A DNA stretch of 64,000 bases from Sphingomonas sp. IC081 (lineage in GTDB: Bacteria; Pseudomonadota; Alphaproteobacteria; Sphingomonadales; Sphingomonadaceae). Made by a program: the position numbers and the translations under genes. The notes below the pieces were generated by a model. It saw only the letters and a list, made by a program, of their open reading frames with translations. It had not been told where the DNA came from and did no database searches. How positions within the stretch are numbered: position 1 is the stretch's first letter; every line of letters begins with the position of its first letter. Below, piece by piece: positions 8,896 through 18,234 of the stretch. The stretch is taken from the NCBI RefSeq assembly GCF_006874585.1, contig NZ_CP029761.1, positions 1,933,001 to 1,997,000 of the forward strand. Direction: 5' to 3'.

Positions 8896-9917
8896 GGCCG
8901 CCCCCTCCGGCGCGTCTCCGCGCCGTCGCGCACGATGCGGACGCGCTGTTCACTGCGGCGGTCGCCCAGGCGCAGCTCAGCGGCGGCGAAGAGCCGATCA
9001 ACCACCATGTAGCGACCCTGCACGCGGTAATTGACCAGCTCGGCGTCACCGCTCGCGCCGGTCACGAACAGCGGCGGCATTTCGCCCTGCGAGATCCCGG
9101 CCGGAAACTCGATGAAGACCTGCCGCCCGTCGTCGAACGCGCGGGCCGGCGCCCACGGCACGCGGTCGCCCTCGATGCGGTAGCGGAAGTTGAGCGCCGT
9201 TACGTCCACGCCGGTTGCGGCTGGCGCAGCAGCGGCGGCAGCCGCATTGCGACCTTGCAAGGCGATCAGCGCGTCCTGCGGATAAGTCCACGATACCGAC
9301 GCCATGTAGGTCGCAGGCGTCGCGCGCAATTCGAGGTGATAGGTTCGGCGGTCGGTGTTGACTACGATGTTGGTAACAAGATCGGGCCGTGTGGGCTTCA
9401 CTAGGATGTGCACGCGCGCGGTTGCGCCGCTGCCGCTCACCGTATCGCCAATGATCCACCGCACCGTGTCGCCGGCCGCTACCGGACCCGGCCCGACGAG
9501 CTGTTCGCCTTCCTGCAAGGCGATGTCCGTTACCTGACCGGGCGCGGTATAAACCTGATAGAGCGCGCCTTCGGTCCACGGGTATTGCTGGATTGCGTTC
9601 AAGAAGCCGTCGCGCGCCGGCTGGATGCGCGCAGCGTCGTTGGCGTCGCCGACACGGCGGCGCGGATCGGCGGGCTCTGGCGGTCGCACTCTCTCCATTA
9701 CCGGCTTCAACTGGCCGGGCAGCGGCAACGGCTCTGGTATCGTCACGATCTCGACCGCGCGGGGCGGGTCGGCCGCAGGCGTCGCCACGATCGCAGGGGG
9801 CGGATCGTCCAAAGCGATTACGGGCGGCCTGGCCGACGTAGTGGCGCAGCCGGCGAGCGCGGATGCGGAAACGAACAGCGCGGCCGTGGCTGCGCGGCGG
9901 ATGGGTATGCCGGTCAT
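8892..9917 (-). CDS. trbG: Conjugal transfer protein TrbG (VirB9-like)
   Basis: 341 residues from the ATG at 9917, which overlaps the trbF stop (ATGA). A lipoprotein-like signal (ALFVSASALAGCATT) is followed by a Pro-rich stretch and a VirB9/CagX domain (EQLVGPGPVAAGDTVRWIIG). The C-terminal part (GRYMVVDRLFAAAELRLGD) is typical of the outer-membrane complex partner of TrbI. The reading frame is open much further upstream, inside trbF, but that is antisense-free coincidence and not a longer protein. Confidence 0.92.
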   Translation of the reverse strand: MTGIPIRRAATAALFVSASALAGCATTSARPPVIALDDPPPAIVATPAADPPRAVEIVTIPEPLPLPGQLKPVMERVRPPEPADPRRRVGDANDAARIQPARDGFLNAIQQYPWTEGALYQVYTAPGQVTDIALQEGEQLVGPGPVAAGDTVRWIIGDTVSGSGATARVHILVKPTRPDLVTNIVVNTDRRTYHLELRATPATYMASVSWTYPQDALIALQGRNAAAAAAAPAATGVDVTALNFRYRIEGDRVPWAPARAFDDGRQVFIEFPAGISQGEMPPLFVTGASGDAELVNYRVQGRYMVVDRLFAAAELRLGDRRSEQRVRIVRDGAETRRRGRP

Positions 9918-10597
9918 TGCGACAGCTCCTTCGACCAGTTGAGGGCGTTGACGAAGACGCCGAGCGGATTCTTGCGCAGGGCGTCGGGGGTGCGTGGCGG
10001 CTGCACGACGATGGTCAGGATCGCCGACCAGCGCTCGGTGGCGGCGAGGCTGCCGTCCTGATAGCGGCGCTCGATCCAGGCGACGCGGAAGCTGTCGGGC
10101 GATGCCCGGATGACGCTGGACACGTCCACCGCGACCTGCACGCGGCCGACATTGGCGAACGGGTCGTTGGCCCGCGCATAGTCGTTCAGCGCGAGCGCAC
10201 CGCGATCGGTCGTGAAGTCGTATGCCCTTAGCCAGTTTTGCCGGACGATCACAGGATCGGCCGGGATCGCGCGGACCTGCTCGATGAAGCGGGCGAGATG
10301 GAATGCGACCTGCGGATCGGTCGGGCGGTAGCCGGCCTCGGCCGGCGCGACCGCTTGGGCCTCGCCCAGCCGATCGACCTGCACGACCCACGGGACGATA
10401 TGGCCGCGCGTCGATTGCCAGACGAGGCCGCAGGCCAGACCGCCGGAAAGCGCCAGCGTGCCGAAGAAGGCGAGCCGCCAGTTCTTCGCCTGCACGCGCG
10501 CCGAACCGATTCGGTCATCCCATGCCTGCGCCGCGCGCTGATAGGGTGTGGCCGGCTCGGGCGTCTGGCCGTAGCGGATGGTCGGTCGCTTGAACAT
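9914..10597 (-). CDS. trbF: Conjugal transfer protein TrbF (VirB8-like)
   Basis: 227 residues with a cytoplasmic N terminus, one transmembrane helix at about 43-63 (LAFFGTLALSGGLACGLVWQ) and a periplasmic NTF2-like VirB8 domain ending in ALNWSKELSQ. VirB8 proteins nucleate assembly of the type IV secretion channel at the inner membrane. The gene lies 3 bases downstream of trbL and overlaps trbG by 4 bases. Confidence 0.92.
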   Translation of the reverse strand: MFKRPTIRYGQTPEPATPYQRAAQAWDDRIGSARVQAKNWRLAFFGTLALSGGLACGLVWQSTRGHIVPWVVQVDRLGEAQAVAPAEAGYRPTDPQVAFHLARFIEQVRAIPADPVIVRQNWLRAYDFTTDRGALALNDYARANDPFANVGRVQVAVDVSSVIRASPDSFRVAWIERRYQDGSLAATERWSAILTIVVQPPRTPDALRKNPLGVFVNALNWSKELSQ

Positions 10598-10600
10598 GGA

Positions 10601-11911
10601 TCAATCCTTTTGGCTGGTGTCGACGGATGCGCCGCTGCCGCCGCCATCGCCGGAGCGCAGCGTGTGAGCGGCGATGGTCGCGCCGTGGGTCATGGTCTGG
10701 CGGTTCTTCATCGCGGACGCCCAAGGGGGCGCGCCGTCCGGCGCGTCCGGCGAGGGCGTGGAGCTGCCGCCCGAAATGGTCCCGCCCGTCGCGGTGACGG
10801 CCGCACGCCCGCCGGAACGGTAGCTGTCCTTGAGCGAGGCGGCCGTCTTGCGGAGCGGCGACATGGCTGCGCCGACGGCGGCTTGGCCGACGCCGCCTGC
10901 GCCGCCCGCGACTGCGGCCGCGCCGGACTTGCCGGCCGAACCGAGCGCATAGGCGCTGTTGGCGGCGCCCGAGGTGAAGGCGGCGCCGCGCGCCGCGCCG
11001 CCGACTGCACCCGCCGCCGCGCCGACACCGAGGCGGGCGGCAGCGGCGCCACCGGCGAGCGCGCCACCGGCTGCGAGCACGGTTCCCGCTGCGGCCCCTG
11101 CGCCAAGCGCCGGGCCGCCGGAGACGATGCCATTGGCGATCGACGGGCCGAAGATGCCAAGGCCGAGAAGGCACAGCGAAGCCAGCGCGACGGCCATCGC
11201 GTCCTCGATGCTGGGCTGCGCGCCGCCGAACCCGGCGCGAAACTCGTCGAACAAAGTCGAGCCGATGCCGACTATGACGGCGAGCACCAGCACCTTGATG
11301 CCCGACGAGATCACTAGCCCCAACACGCGCTCGGCCATGAAGGCGGTCTTGCCGAACAGGCCGAACGGGATAAGGACGAAGCCGCAGAGCGTCGCCAGCT
11401 TGAACTCGATCAGCGTCACGAAGAGCTGGATCGCCAGAATGAAGAAGGCGAGGATGACCAGCAGCCAGGCGATCAACAGCACCGCGATCTGGATGAAGTT
11501 CTCGAAGAACGCGACCCAGCCCATCAAGTCTGAAATGGATTCTAGGATCGGCTGCCCCGCCTCCAGACCGACTTGGGCGACGCGGCCCGGCTGGAGCAGT
11601 TCGGCGGCGGTAAAGCCGGTGCCCGACGCTTTGAGCCCGAGCCCGGCGAAGCTTTCGAAGACGATCCGCGCAAGGCCGTTCCAGTTGCCGATGATGTAGG
11701 CGAAGACGCCGACAAACAGGGTCTTCTTGACGAGGCGTGCGATGATGTCGTCGCCTTCACCCCACGTCCAAAAAAGCGCGGCCAGGGTCACGTCGATGAC
11801 GATCAGGGTGGTGGCAATGAACGCCACCTCGCCGCCGAGCAGGCCGAACCCGCTGTCGATGTAGCGGGTGAACACATCCAGAAAGCGATCGACGACGCCG
11901 GTGCCGCCCAT
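10601..11911 (-). CDS. trbL: P-type conjugative transfer protein TrbL (VirB6-like)
   Basis: 436 residues from the ATG at 11911. The N-terminal 250 residues hold at least five to six hydrophobic helices of the VirB6/TrbL inner-membrane channel protein, including VAFFENFIQIAVLLIAWLLV. The C-terminal 170 residues are an Ala/Gly-rich low-complexity tail, usual for TrbL. An upstream in-frame start at 11938 would overlap the previous gene by 26 bases and is less likely. Forms part of the inner-membrane platform of the mating channel. Confidence 0.9.
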   Translation of the reverse strand: MGGTGVVDRFLDVFTRYIDSGFGLLGGEVAFIATTLIVIDVTLAALFWTWGEGDDIIARLVKKTLFVGVFAYIIGNWNGLARIVFESFAGLGLKASGTGFTAAELLQPGRVAQVGLEAGQPILESISDLMGWVAFFENFIQIAVLLIAWLLVILAFFILAIQLFVTLIEFKLATLCGFVLIPFGLFGKTAFMAERVLGLVISSGIKVLVLAVIVGIGSTLFDEFRAGFGGAQPSIEDAMAVALASLCLLGLGIFGPSIANGIVSGGPALGAGAAAGTVLAAGGALAGGAAAARLGVGAAAGAVGGAARGAAFTSGAANSAYALGSAGKSGAAAVAGGAGGVGQAAVGAAMSPLRKTAASLKDSYRSGGRAAVTATGGTISGGSSTPSPDAPDGAPPWASAMKNRQTMTHGATIAAHTLRSGDGGGSGASVDTSQKD

Positions 11912-11912
11912 A

Positions 11913-12215
11913 TCAATTCTCCTGCGGGGTGGCGCCATCGGCGATGCGAGCGGCGGGGCGCGCGCCGGGCGCGAGGAACCGGCGACGGTTCTCGGCCCAG
12001 GCGCGCAGGCAGTCGGGGTCGCTCGCCCCGGCCGCGCCGATCGACTGGCAGCGGCGCAGCTCGATCAGAAGCGGGTCCGTCGCCGAGGTGTCGGCGACGG
12101 ACGCCGGCTCCGCGCGCGGTGGCTCGGGCGCACGGCTCATCTCGATCGCGGTCATCGTGATGGCGATGGCGATGAAGATGACGGCGCCGACGCGCGCGAG
12201 GAGCTTGCTGTCCAT
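11913..12215 (-). CDS. Putative entry-exclusion protein TrbK-alt
   Basis: 100 residues with one N-terminal transmembrane segment (VGAVIFIAIAITMTAIEMSR) and a periplasmic part with two cysteines (LRRCQSIGAAGASDPDCLRA). Its size, position between trbJ and trbL, and the C-x(n)-DC-x-RAWAENRRRF pattern match the TrbK-alt family, proposed to block entry of a second copy of the same element. It is not the lipoprotein TrbK of RP4. The function is by family and position only. Confidence 0.75.
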   Translation of the reverse strand: MDSKLLARVGAVIFIAIAITMTAIEMSRAPEPPRAEPASVADTSATDPLLIELRRCQSIGAAGASDPDCLRAWAENRRRFLAPGARPAARIADGATPQEN

Positions 12216-12219
12216 CGGC

Positions 12220-12978
12220 TCAGTCGTGGAACATGCTTGCGCTGCCCGGCTGGTAGCCGGTGGATCGCGTCAGGAAGCGGCGGAGCCGTTCGCGGCTTTC
12301 GGCCTCGACCGCCGCATTGCGCGCAGAATCCAGCGCCTGCGCGCGGCCCTGCGCGGCGAGCAGCGCCGTCAGGTCCGCGAGCTGCTGCGATTGCAGCGCG
12401 AGAAGCTGGTTGCCCGCCTGCGCGACCTGAAGCGCGCCAGTCGCCGACTGGCTGGACGAGACCAGGCCATCCATTGTCGTGCGCGCGCCGTCGATATTGC
12501 CGACGACGCCGGCCTGCACGCGCAGCGCGTCCTCGAACGCACCGACGCTATCCTCCCAGCGCGCGTTAGCGTTGGCGACCATCTGCGCATGGGTGCCGGT
12601 CAGCGCCGCGCCCTTGTAGCGGCCGTTGAACACCTGCTGGACGTTCTGCACGTCGTAGGCGATGCGCTGCGCCTCGCCGAGAAGCTGCTGGGTGCGCTGC
12701 ACTTGGCTCTGCAACTGCTGGAGCGAGCTGAACGGGAGCGACGCCAGGTTGCGCGCCTCGTTGATGAGGCTGGTCGCCTGCTGCTGGATTTGCTGGATCT
12801 GGTTGTTGACCTGCTGGAGCGACCGCGCGGCCGTCAGCACGTTCTGCGCATAGTTGGTGGGATCATAGACGATCCCGCCGAACTGAGCGTGCGCCGGCGT
12901 GGCGGCGGTGATGCCGATCATGCTCGACGTGGCGATGGCGCCGGCCAGCATGGCACGACGCAGGATATTGGGTTTCAT
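12220..12978 (-). CDS. trbJ: P-type conjugative transfer protein TrbJ (VirB5-like)
   Basis: 252 residues from the ATG at 12978, overlapping the trbE stop (ATGA). A signal peptide (AMLAGAIATSSMIGITAATP, cleaved near AHA-Q) is followed by long Gln-rich coiled coils (LQQVNNQIQQIQQQATSLIN). TrbJ/VirB5 proteins are periplasmic minor pilus components that help in adhesion to the recipient. The frame continues 41 codons further upstream inside trbE, but the signal peptide fixes the start. Confidence 0.92.
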   Translation of the reverse strand: MKPNILRRAMLAGAIATSSMIGITAATPAHAQFGGIVYDPTNYAQNVLTAARSLQQVNNQIQQIQQQATSLINEARNLASLPFSSLQQLQSQVQRTQQLLGEAQRIAYDVQNVQQVFNGRYKGAALTGTHAQMVANANARWEDSVGAFEDALRVQAGVVGNIDGARTTMDGLVSSSQSATGALQVAQAGNQLLALQSQQLADLTALLAAQGRAQALDSARNAAVEAESRERLRRFLTRSTGYQPGSASMFHD

Positions 12979-15464
12979 GGGGTCATGTCCTTCAAGGCAG
13001 GGGGGAGCTGGCCGACATCTTCCCGGCGGCCGGCCAGCGGATCGGGTTGGGGTTCGGGAAGAAGATCGACCGCCCAGGCCAGGCCGCGATGGCGCAGCCA
13101 TTCGGCGGCGAAGCGCTCGCGGCCGTGGGTCTCGACCAGCTCGGCGATGCGGAGCTGGTCGGTCTTGGAAGAAGCGGCGGCGAAGGCCAGCGCGACCTCT
13201 CCCAGCCCCAGCTCGAACATCCGGTTGCCGCGCCGCGACTGGCAGTAATAGTCGCGCTTGGGCGTGGCCCGGCTGAGGATTTCGATCTGGCGGGCGTTCA
13301 GCCCGAACCGTTCGTAGATGGCGGCGATCTGCGGCTCGGCCGCACGTTCGTTGGGCAAGAAGATGCGAGTCGGGCAGCTCTCGATGATGGTCGGCGCGAT
13401 GTTCGAGGTTTCGATGTCGGCGAGGCTCTGCGTGGCGAACACGACGCTGGCGTTCTTCTTGCGCAGGGTCTTAAGCCATTCGCGGAGCTGCGCGGCGAAG
13501 TCCGGGCTGTCTAAGACAAGCCAGCCCTCGTCGATGATGATGAGCGTGGGCGAGCCGTCCAGCCGGCCTTCGATCCGGTGGAACAGATAGGACAGCACTG
13601 CGGCGGCCGACCCGGCGCCGACCAAACCCTCGGTCTCGAACGCCTGCACCGACGCTTCGCCGAGGCGCTCGGCCTCGGCGTCGAGCAGCCGGCCCCACGG
13701 CCCGCCGATGCAGTAGGGCGCCAACGCCTGCTTGAGCTGTTGGCTCTGGAGCAGCACGGCGAGCCCGGTCAGTGTGCGTTCCGGCACGGGCGCGCTGGCG
13801 AGCGAGCCGAGCGCCGACCACAAATGCTCCTTGGCCTGCGGATCGACCGCGACGCCTTCGGACGCGAGGATCGCCGCCAGCCATTCGGCCGCCCAGGCGC
13901 GCTCGGCCGGATCGTCGATCCGGGCGAGCGGCTGGAGCTGCACGCCGTCGCCGGCCTCGTCGGCCAGCATCCCGCCGAGATCCTGCCAGTCGCCGCCCAT
14001 GCCGATCGCCGCGGCGCGGATGCTGCCGCCGAAATCGAAGGCGAAGACCTGGCCGTTCTCGTAGCGGCGAAACTGCATCGCCATGAGGGCGAGCAGCACC
14101 GACTTGCCGGCGCCGGTCGGCCCGACGATGAGCGTGTGGCCGACATCGCCGACGTGAAGGGAAAACCGGAACGGGGTCGAGCCTTCGGTCTTGCCGTAGA
14201 GCAAGGGGGGAGCACCGAAATGCTCGTCCCGTTCCGGCCCCGCCCATACTGCTGACAGGGGGATCAGGTGGGCGAGATTGATAGTGGAAATCGGGGGCTG
14301 GCGGACGTTGGCGTAGGTGTGACCGGGGAGGCTCCCCAGCCATGCCTCGATCGCGTTCATGCCTTCGGGGATGACGGTAAAGTCGCGGCCCTGGATAACC
14401 TTCTCGACCAGCCGCAGCTTTTCCGCCGCAATGGCTGGATCGCGGTCCCACACCGTCACCGTCGCGGTGACATAGGCCATGCCGGCATAGTCGGCGCCCA
14501 GCTCCTGCAGGGCGGTGTCGGCGTCGGCGGCCTTGTTCGATGCGTCGCTGTCCATCAGGACCGACGCCTCGTTGGTCATCACCTCTTTCAGAATCGCCAT
14601 GACGCTCTTGCGCTTGGCGAACCACTGGCGTCGGATGCGGCTCAGCAGCTTGGTCGCGTCTGTCTTATCGAGCATGATCGCGCGGGTCGCCCAGCGATAA
14701 TCGAAGGCGAGCCGGTTCAGTTCGTCGAGCACGCCGGGGAAGGTCACGCTCGGGAAGCCGACGATAGTGAGCGTCCGAAGATGTTGGTCGCCGAGCTTCG
14801 GTTCGAGGCCGCCGGTCAGCGGCTGGTCGGCCAAGAGCGCGTCGAGGTGCATCGGCGTTTCCGGCACGCGGACGCTCTGGCGGCGCGTCGAAACCGTGCT
14901 GTGCAGATAGGTCAGCGTCTCGGCGTCATCGAGCCAGCGGACCTCGGGCACGAACCCTTCGACCAGGTTGAGCACCCGGTCGCTGCGGTCGGTGAAGCCC
15001 TTGAGCAGTTCCCACGGATCGACGCCGCTGGTGGACCGGCCTTCGTAGAGCCAACCTTCGGCGCGGGCGGCTTCTTCGGCCGGCGGCATCCACAGCAGGG
15101 TGAGGAAATAGCGGCTCTCGAAATGCGCGCCCTCCTCGCGGAATTGCTCGCGACGCTCGAACTCGACCAGCGACGACACGGGATCGGGGAAGTCGGACAG
15201 CGGATAGTCGAGCGCCGGGGTGCGCTGCGCCTCGACGAAGATCGCCCAGCCGGAGCCGAGACGGCGGAGCGAGTTGTTCAACCGCGCGGTCGTCGCGACC
15301 AGCTCGGCCGGCGTCGCGCTGTCGAGATCGGGACCGCGGAATCGGGCGGTGCGCTGGAACGAGCCGTCCTTGTTCAGCACCACGCCTTCGCCGACCAGCG
15401 CGGCCCAGGGCAGGAAATCGGGAAGGGTCGCAGCTTTGCTGCGATATTCACGCAAGCTCATCAT
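12975..15464 (-). CDS. trbE: Conjugal transfer ATPase TrbE (VirB4-like)
   Basis: 829 residues starting MMSLREYRSKAATLPDFLPW at 15464, overlapping the trbD stop by ATGA. It has an N-terminal CagE/TrbE domain, a Walker A at about 450 (GPTGAGKSVLLALMA) and a Walker B at about 645 (TLIIIDEGWLVLD), with the downstream motif RKKNASVVFATQSLADI. It is the large VirB4 ATPase that powers pilus assembly and substrate transfer. The catalytic motifs are intact. Confidence 0.95.
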   Translation of the reverse strand: MMSLREYRSKAATLPDFLPWAALVGEGVVLNKDGSFQRTARFRGPDLDSATPAELVATTARLNNSLRRLGSGWAIFVEAQRTPALDYPLSDFPDPVSSLVEFERREQFREEGAHFESRYFLTLLWMPPAEEAARAEGWLYEGRSTSGVDPWELLKGFTDRSDRVLNLVEGFVPEVRWLDDAETLTYLHSTVSTRRQSVRVPETPMHLDALLADQPLTGGLEPKLGDQHLRTLTIVGFPSVTFPGVLDELNRLAFDYRWATRAIMLDKTDATKLLSRIRRQWFAKRKSVMAILKEVMTNEASVLMDSDASNKAADADTALQELGADYAGMAYVTATVTVWDRDPAIAAEKLRLVEKVIQGRDFTVIPEGMNAIEAWLGSLPGHTYANVRQPPISTINLAHLIPLSAVWAGPERDEHFGAPPLLYGKTEGSTPFRFSLHVGDVGHTLIVGPTGAGKSVLLALMAMQFRRYENGQVFAFDFGGSIRAAAIGMGGDWQDLGGMLADEAGDGVQLQPLARIDDPAERAWAAEWLAAILASEGVAVDPQAKEHLWSALGSLASAPVPERTLTGLAVLLQSQQLKQALAPYCIGGPWGRLLDAEAERLGEASVQAFETEGLVGAGSAAAVLSYLFHRIEGRLDGSPTLIIIDEGWLVLDSPDFAAQLREWLKTLRKKNASVVFATQSLADIETSNIAPTIIESCPTRIFLPNERAAEPQIAAIYERFGLNARQIEILSRATPKRDYYCQSRRGNRMFELGLGEVALAFAAASSKTDQLRIAELVETHGRERFAAEWLRHRGLAWAVDLLPEPQPDPLAGRREDVGQLPPALKDMTP

Positions 15465-15742
15465 GGCCGCATCCACGTCGGGTAACGGAGGTGGCGCCGG
15501 GCCACGTCCACGAATTGCGGGTCGCGGCGGGCGGCCCAGACGGACAGCCCGTGGCCGATCGCCCAGATGACGAGCCCGGCGATCCACAGGCGCAGGCCAA
15601 GGCCGATCGCGCCCGCCAGCGTCCCGTTGACGATGGCGAGCGAGCGAGGGGCGCCGCCGAGCAAAATCTGCTCGGTCAGCGCCCGGTGGACCGGGGCAAA
15701 ATAGCCCGCGATCGGTTCGCCATGATCGGCCCCGCCGTTCAT
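15461..15742 (-). CDS. trbD: Conjugal transfer protein TrbD (VirB3-like)
   Basis: 93 residues from the ATG at 15742 (MNGGADHGEPIAGYFAPVHR). It has a VirB3 domain with two closely spaced hydrophobic helices (AIVNGTLAGAIGLGLRLWIA and LVIWAIGHGLSVWAA). VirB3 is an inner-membrane partner of the VirB4 ATPase. Its start and stop overlap trbC and trbE by 4 bases each, as usual in this operon. Confidence 0.9.
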   Translation of the reverse strand: MNGGADHGEPIAGYFAPVHRALTEQILLGGAPRSLAIVNGTLAGAIGLGLRLWIAGLVIWAIGHGLSVWAARRDPQFVDVARRHLRYPTWMRP

Positions 15743-16074
15743 GCGATCAGCGCTCCGCCGCCGAACGAGAAGAACGACAGGAAGAAGCTCGACGCCGCGA
15801 ACGCGATAGACAGGCCGAACACGATCTGGATCAGCCGGCGCGAGCCGCCCGACGTGTCGCCGAAGGCCAGCGTCAGGCCGGTCACGATGATGATGATAAC
15901 GGCAACGATCTTCGCCACCGGCCCCTCGATGCTTTCGAGGATGCTTTGCAGCGGGGCTTCCCACGGCATTGACGAACCGCCGGCATGGGCCGGAACGGCG
16001 AATGTCAACGCGATGACGCTGGTGGTGGCGGCGAGCATGGCGCGGCGTGCGCCATGCCGAAGGGCATGGATCAT
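15739..16074 (-). CDS. trbC: Pilin subunit TrbC (VirB2-like)
   Basis: 111 residues from the ATG at 16074. It has a long signal peptide (AATTSVIALTFAVPAHAGGS) and two hydrophobic segments of a VirB2-type prepilin, KIVAVIIIIVTGLTLAFGD and a second one ending in FSFGGGALIA. In IncP-type systems the pilin is cyclised by the TraF peptidase; a TraF-like gene is present at 24362-24907. Overlaps trbB and trbD by 4 bases. Confidence 0.9.
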   Translation of the reverse strand: MIHALRHGARRAMLAATTSVIALTFAVPAHAGGSSMPWEAPLQSILESIEGPVAKIVAVIIIIVTGLTLAFGDTSGGSRRLIQIVFGLSIAFAASSFFLSFFSFGGGALIA

Positions 16075-17114
16075 AGCAGGTCTCCGGCTTGGTGGTTGGT
16101 GAGGGGTGCGAGGCGGTAGTCGCCGGTCGCGGGGTCGAGCCCTTCGACGCGGGCCAGCTCGGTCAGCCGGCGTCCGTGCGCGTCGCGGACCAGCACGGCG
16201 ATCAGGTCGATCGTCTCGGCTATGAGAGCGCGCGGAACGGTGACGACGGCCTCCTGGATGAGTTGCTCCATGCGGCGCAGCGCGCCGAGCGCAGTGCCTG
16301 CGTGGATCGTGCCGACGCCGCCGGGATGGCCGGTACCCCAGGCTTTGATGAGGTCGAGGGCTTCGGCGCCGCGCACCTCGCCGATGGGGATGCGGTCGGG
16401 GCGCAGGCGCAGCGACGAGCGGACCAACTCGGACAGCGACACCACGCCGTCCTTGGTCCGCATGGCGACGAGGTTCGGCGCGGCGCATTGCAGCTCGCGC
16501 GTGTCTTCGATCAAGACGATGCGGTCGGTGGTCTTCGCCACCTCGGCGAGCAGCGCGTTGACCAGCGTGGTCTTGCCCGCGCCGGTGCCGCCCGCGACGA
16601 GGATGTTGGCGCGGGTCTCGACGCCGTGGCGCAACGCCTCGGCCTCGGCCGCCGACATGAGGCCGGCGCGCGCATAGTCGTCGAGTGTGAACACGGCGAC
16701 GGCGGGCTTTCGGATGGCAAAGGCTGGCGCGGCGACGATAGGCGGCAGCAACCCCTCGAACCGCTCGCCGCCTTCCGGCAGCTCGGCCGAAACGCGCGGC
16801 GATCGCGCATGAACCTCGACGCCGACATGGTGCGCGACCAGGCGGACGATGCGCTCGCCATCGGCAGCGCTCAGCGTTTCGCCTGTGTCGCTGACGCCCT
16901 CGCCCAGCCGATCGAGCCAAAGCCGCCCGTCCGGGTTCAGCATGACTTCGATAACGGCAGCGTCGTCGAGCCAGCCCGCGATCGACGGCCCGAGCGCAGT
17001 GCGCAGCATCCGCGCGCCGCGTGATTTAGCCTCGGATCGGATTGGGTGGATGGTCAACGACTGGCCCCTGCAAAGGACCGGGCGAACCGCCGCCCGGCTG
17101 TCGGGGCACATCAA
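16071..17114 (-). CDS. trbB: Conjugal transfer ATPase TrbB (VirB11-like)
   Basis: Up to 347 residues. It has a Walker A at about 175 ([20 protein letters not shown]), an Asp box ([12 protein letters not shown]), and a downstream region with [20 protein letters not shown] and TIHAG typical of VirB11 hexameric traffic ATPases. The start is uncertain: an ATG at 17114 and a TTG at 17057 preceded by AGGGG fit; an ATG at 17009 (MLRTALGP) is also possible. First gene of the trb operon. The 175 bases upstream hold a perfect 9-bp inverted repeat (17190-17214). Confidence 0.92.
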   Translation of the reverse strand: MMCPDSRAAVRPVLCRGQSLTIHPIRSEAKSRGARMLRTALGPSIAGWLDDAAVIEVMLNPDGRLWLDRLGEGVSDTGETLSAADGERIVRLVAHHVGVEVHARSPRVSAELPEGGERFEGLLPPIVAAPAFAIRKPAVAVFTLDDYARAGLMSAAEAEALRHGVETRANILVAGGTGAGKTTLVNALLAEVAKTTDRIVLIEDTRELQCAAPNLVAMRTKDGVVSLSELVRSSLRLRPDRIPIGEVRGAEALDLIKAWGTGHPGGVGTIHAGTALGALRRMEQLIQEAVVTVPRALIAETIDLIAVLVRDAHGRRLTELARVEGLDPATGDYRLAPLTNHQAGDLL

Positions 17115-17189
17115 GAGACGCAGGAAGACTCGGCTCGCAACAGCTACTTACGGGCGTAGTAGAGGGGGCGGCACATACGAGGACGACGG

Positions 17190-17214
17190 CGGAATGCCTC
17201 TCGTCGGCATTCCG
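17190..17214. promoter_or_regulatory. Inverted repeat upstream of trbB
   Basis: A perfect 9-bp inverted repeat, CGGAATGCC and GGCATTCCG separated by 7 bases, lies in the short intergenic region between trbB and dmeF, both on the minus strand. It could be an operator controlling the trb operon, or a weak terminator of dmeF read-through; no T-run follows on either strand, so an operator is slightly favoured. Confidence 0.4.
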
Positions 17215-17290
17215 CAGATACGGCAACCGAACTACGAAATGGCGATGCGCGCGTAGGCTTTCTTACGGATGCCGGTAATCGAGTCGATGG

Positions 17291-18226
17291 TTAGCGGCAC
17301 TCGACTGTGAGGTGCGCCAACTCATGCACCGGCGCGAGACGGGCGCGGATCATGTCGCTCGTGACCCCACGCGCCGCGACGATGCTGACGATCGCAGCAT
17401 GTGCCTCCGGCCCGACGCGCCAGACGTGGAGGTCTGCGATCCTCGCATCGCCCGGTTCTTCGACCAGCTCGCGCACCTCCTCGGCCACATGCTCGTCGGT
17501 TCGATCCAGAAGCACTTCCGCTGTGTCGCGCATAAGCCCCCAGGACCAACGCGCGATCACGATTGCGCCGACGATCCCCATTACGGGATCCATCCATACC
17601 CAGCCAAGATAGCGGCCTGCCAAGAGCGCCGTGATGGCGAGAACCGATGTCAGAGCGTCGGCGAGCACATGCAGATAGGCTGAGCGCAGATTGTTATCGC
17701 CCGTGTGCGCGGCATGACCGTGATGATGGTGCCCATGATCGTGGCCGTGATGATGAGAATGGTCGTGGCCGCCCGACAGCAGGACGGCGCTGACCACGTT
17801 CACGGCCAAGCCGACGACCGCAACCCAAGTTACCTCGCCGAACGCGACGTTGATCGGCTGGAGCAACCGGGTGACGGATTCGACGCCAATACCGACTGCG
17901 ATCAGGCCCAGCGCCATTGCCGAGGCGAAGCCGGCAAGATCACCAACCTTGCCGGTGCCGAAGCTATATGCCGGGTTTCGGGCGTTCCGCTTTGCATAGG
18001 CATAGGCAAGCGCGGCAACCGACAATGCGCCGGTGTGCGTCGCCATGTGAAAGCCGTCGGCGAGCAGCGCCATTGACCCTGTGAAGTAGCCGGCGACGAT
18101 TTCGCCCACCATCATCACTGCGGTCAGCGCAACCACCCAGCGCGTGCGGCGGGCGTTCTCATCATGTGCCGCGCCGAGTAAAACGTGGTCGTGAGTGTGC
18201 GCGTCGAGATCGGGCAAAGTCGCCAT
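17291..18226 (-). CDS. dmeF: CDF family Co(II)/Ni(II) efflux transporter DmeF
   Basis: 311 residues with six predicted membrane helices of a cation diffusion facilitator. The start (THDHVLLGAAHDENARRTRW), the motif SMALLADGFHMATHTGAL in TM2 and SFGTGKVGDLAGFASAM are DmeF signatures. A His/Asp-rich loop (HDHSHHHGHDHGHHHHGHA) lies between TM4 and TM5 and would bind metal. TM5 has the HVLADALTSV zinc/cobalt site. It exports Co, Ni or Zn by proton antiport. Paired with a CsoR/RcnR-type regulator 8 bases upstream. The pair is cargo between trbB and the copG-traG genes. Confidence 0.9.
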   Translation of the reverse strand: MATLPDLDAHTHDHVLLGAAHDENARRTRWVVALTAVMMVGEIVAGYFTGSMALLADGFHMATHTGALSVAALAYAYAKRNARNPAYSFGTGKVGDLAGFASAMALGLIAVGIGVESVTRLLQPINVAFGEVTWVAVVGLAVNVVSAVLLSGGHDHSHHHGHDHGHHHHGHAAHTGDNNLRSAYLHVLADALTSVLAITALLAGRYLGWVWMDPVMGIVGAIVIARWSWGLMRDTAEVLLDRTDEHVAEEVRELVEEPGDARIADLHVWRVGPEAHAAIVSIVAARGVTSDMIRARLAPVHELAHLTVECR

Positions 18227-18234
18227 GAACTATC

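Noticed and set aside
9918-10391. 158-codon upstream extension of trbG
   Set aside because: The lipoprotein-like signal sequence and ATGA overlap with trbF fix the start at 9917; the extension overlaps trbF in another frame.
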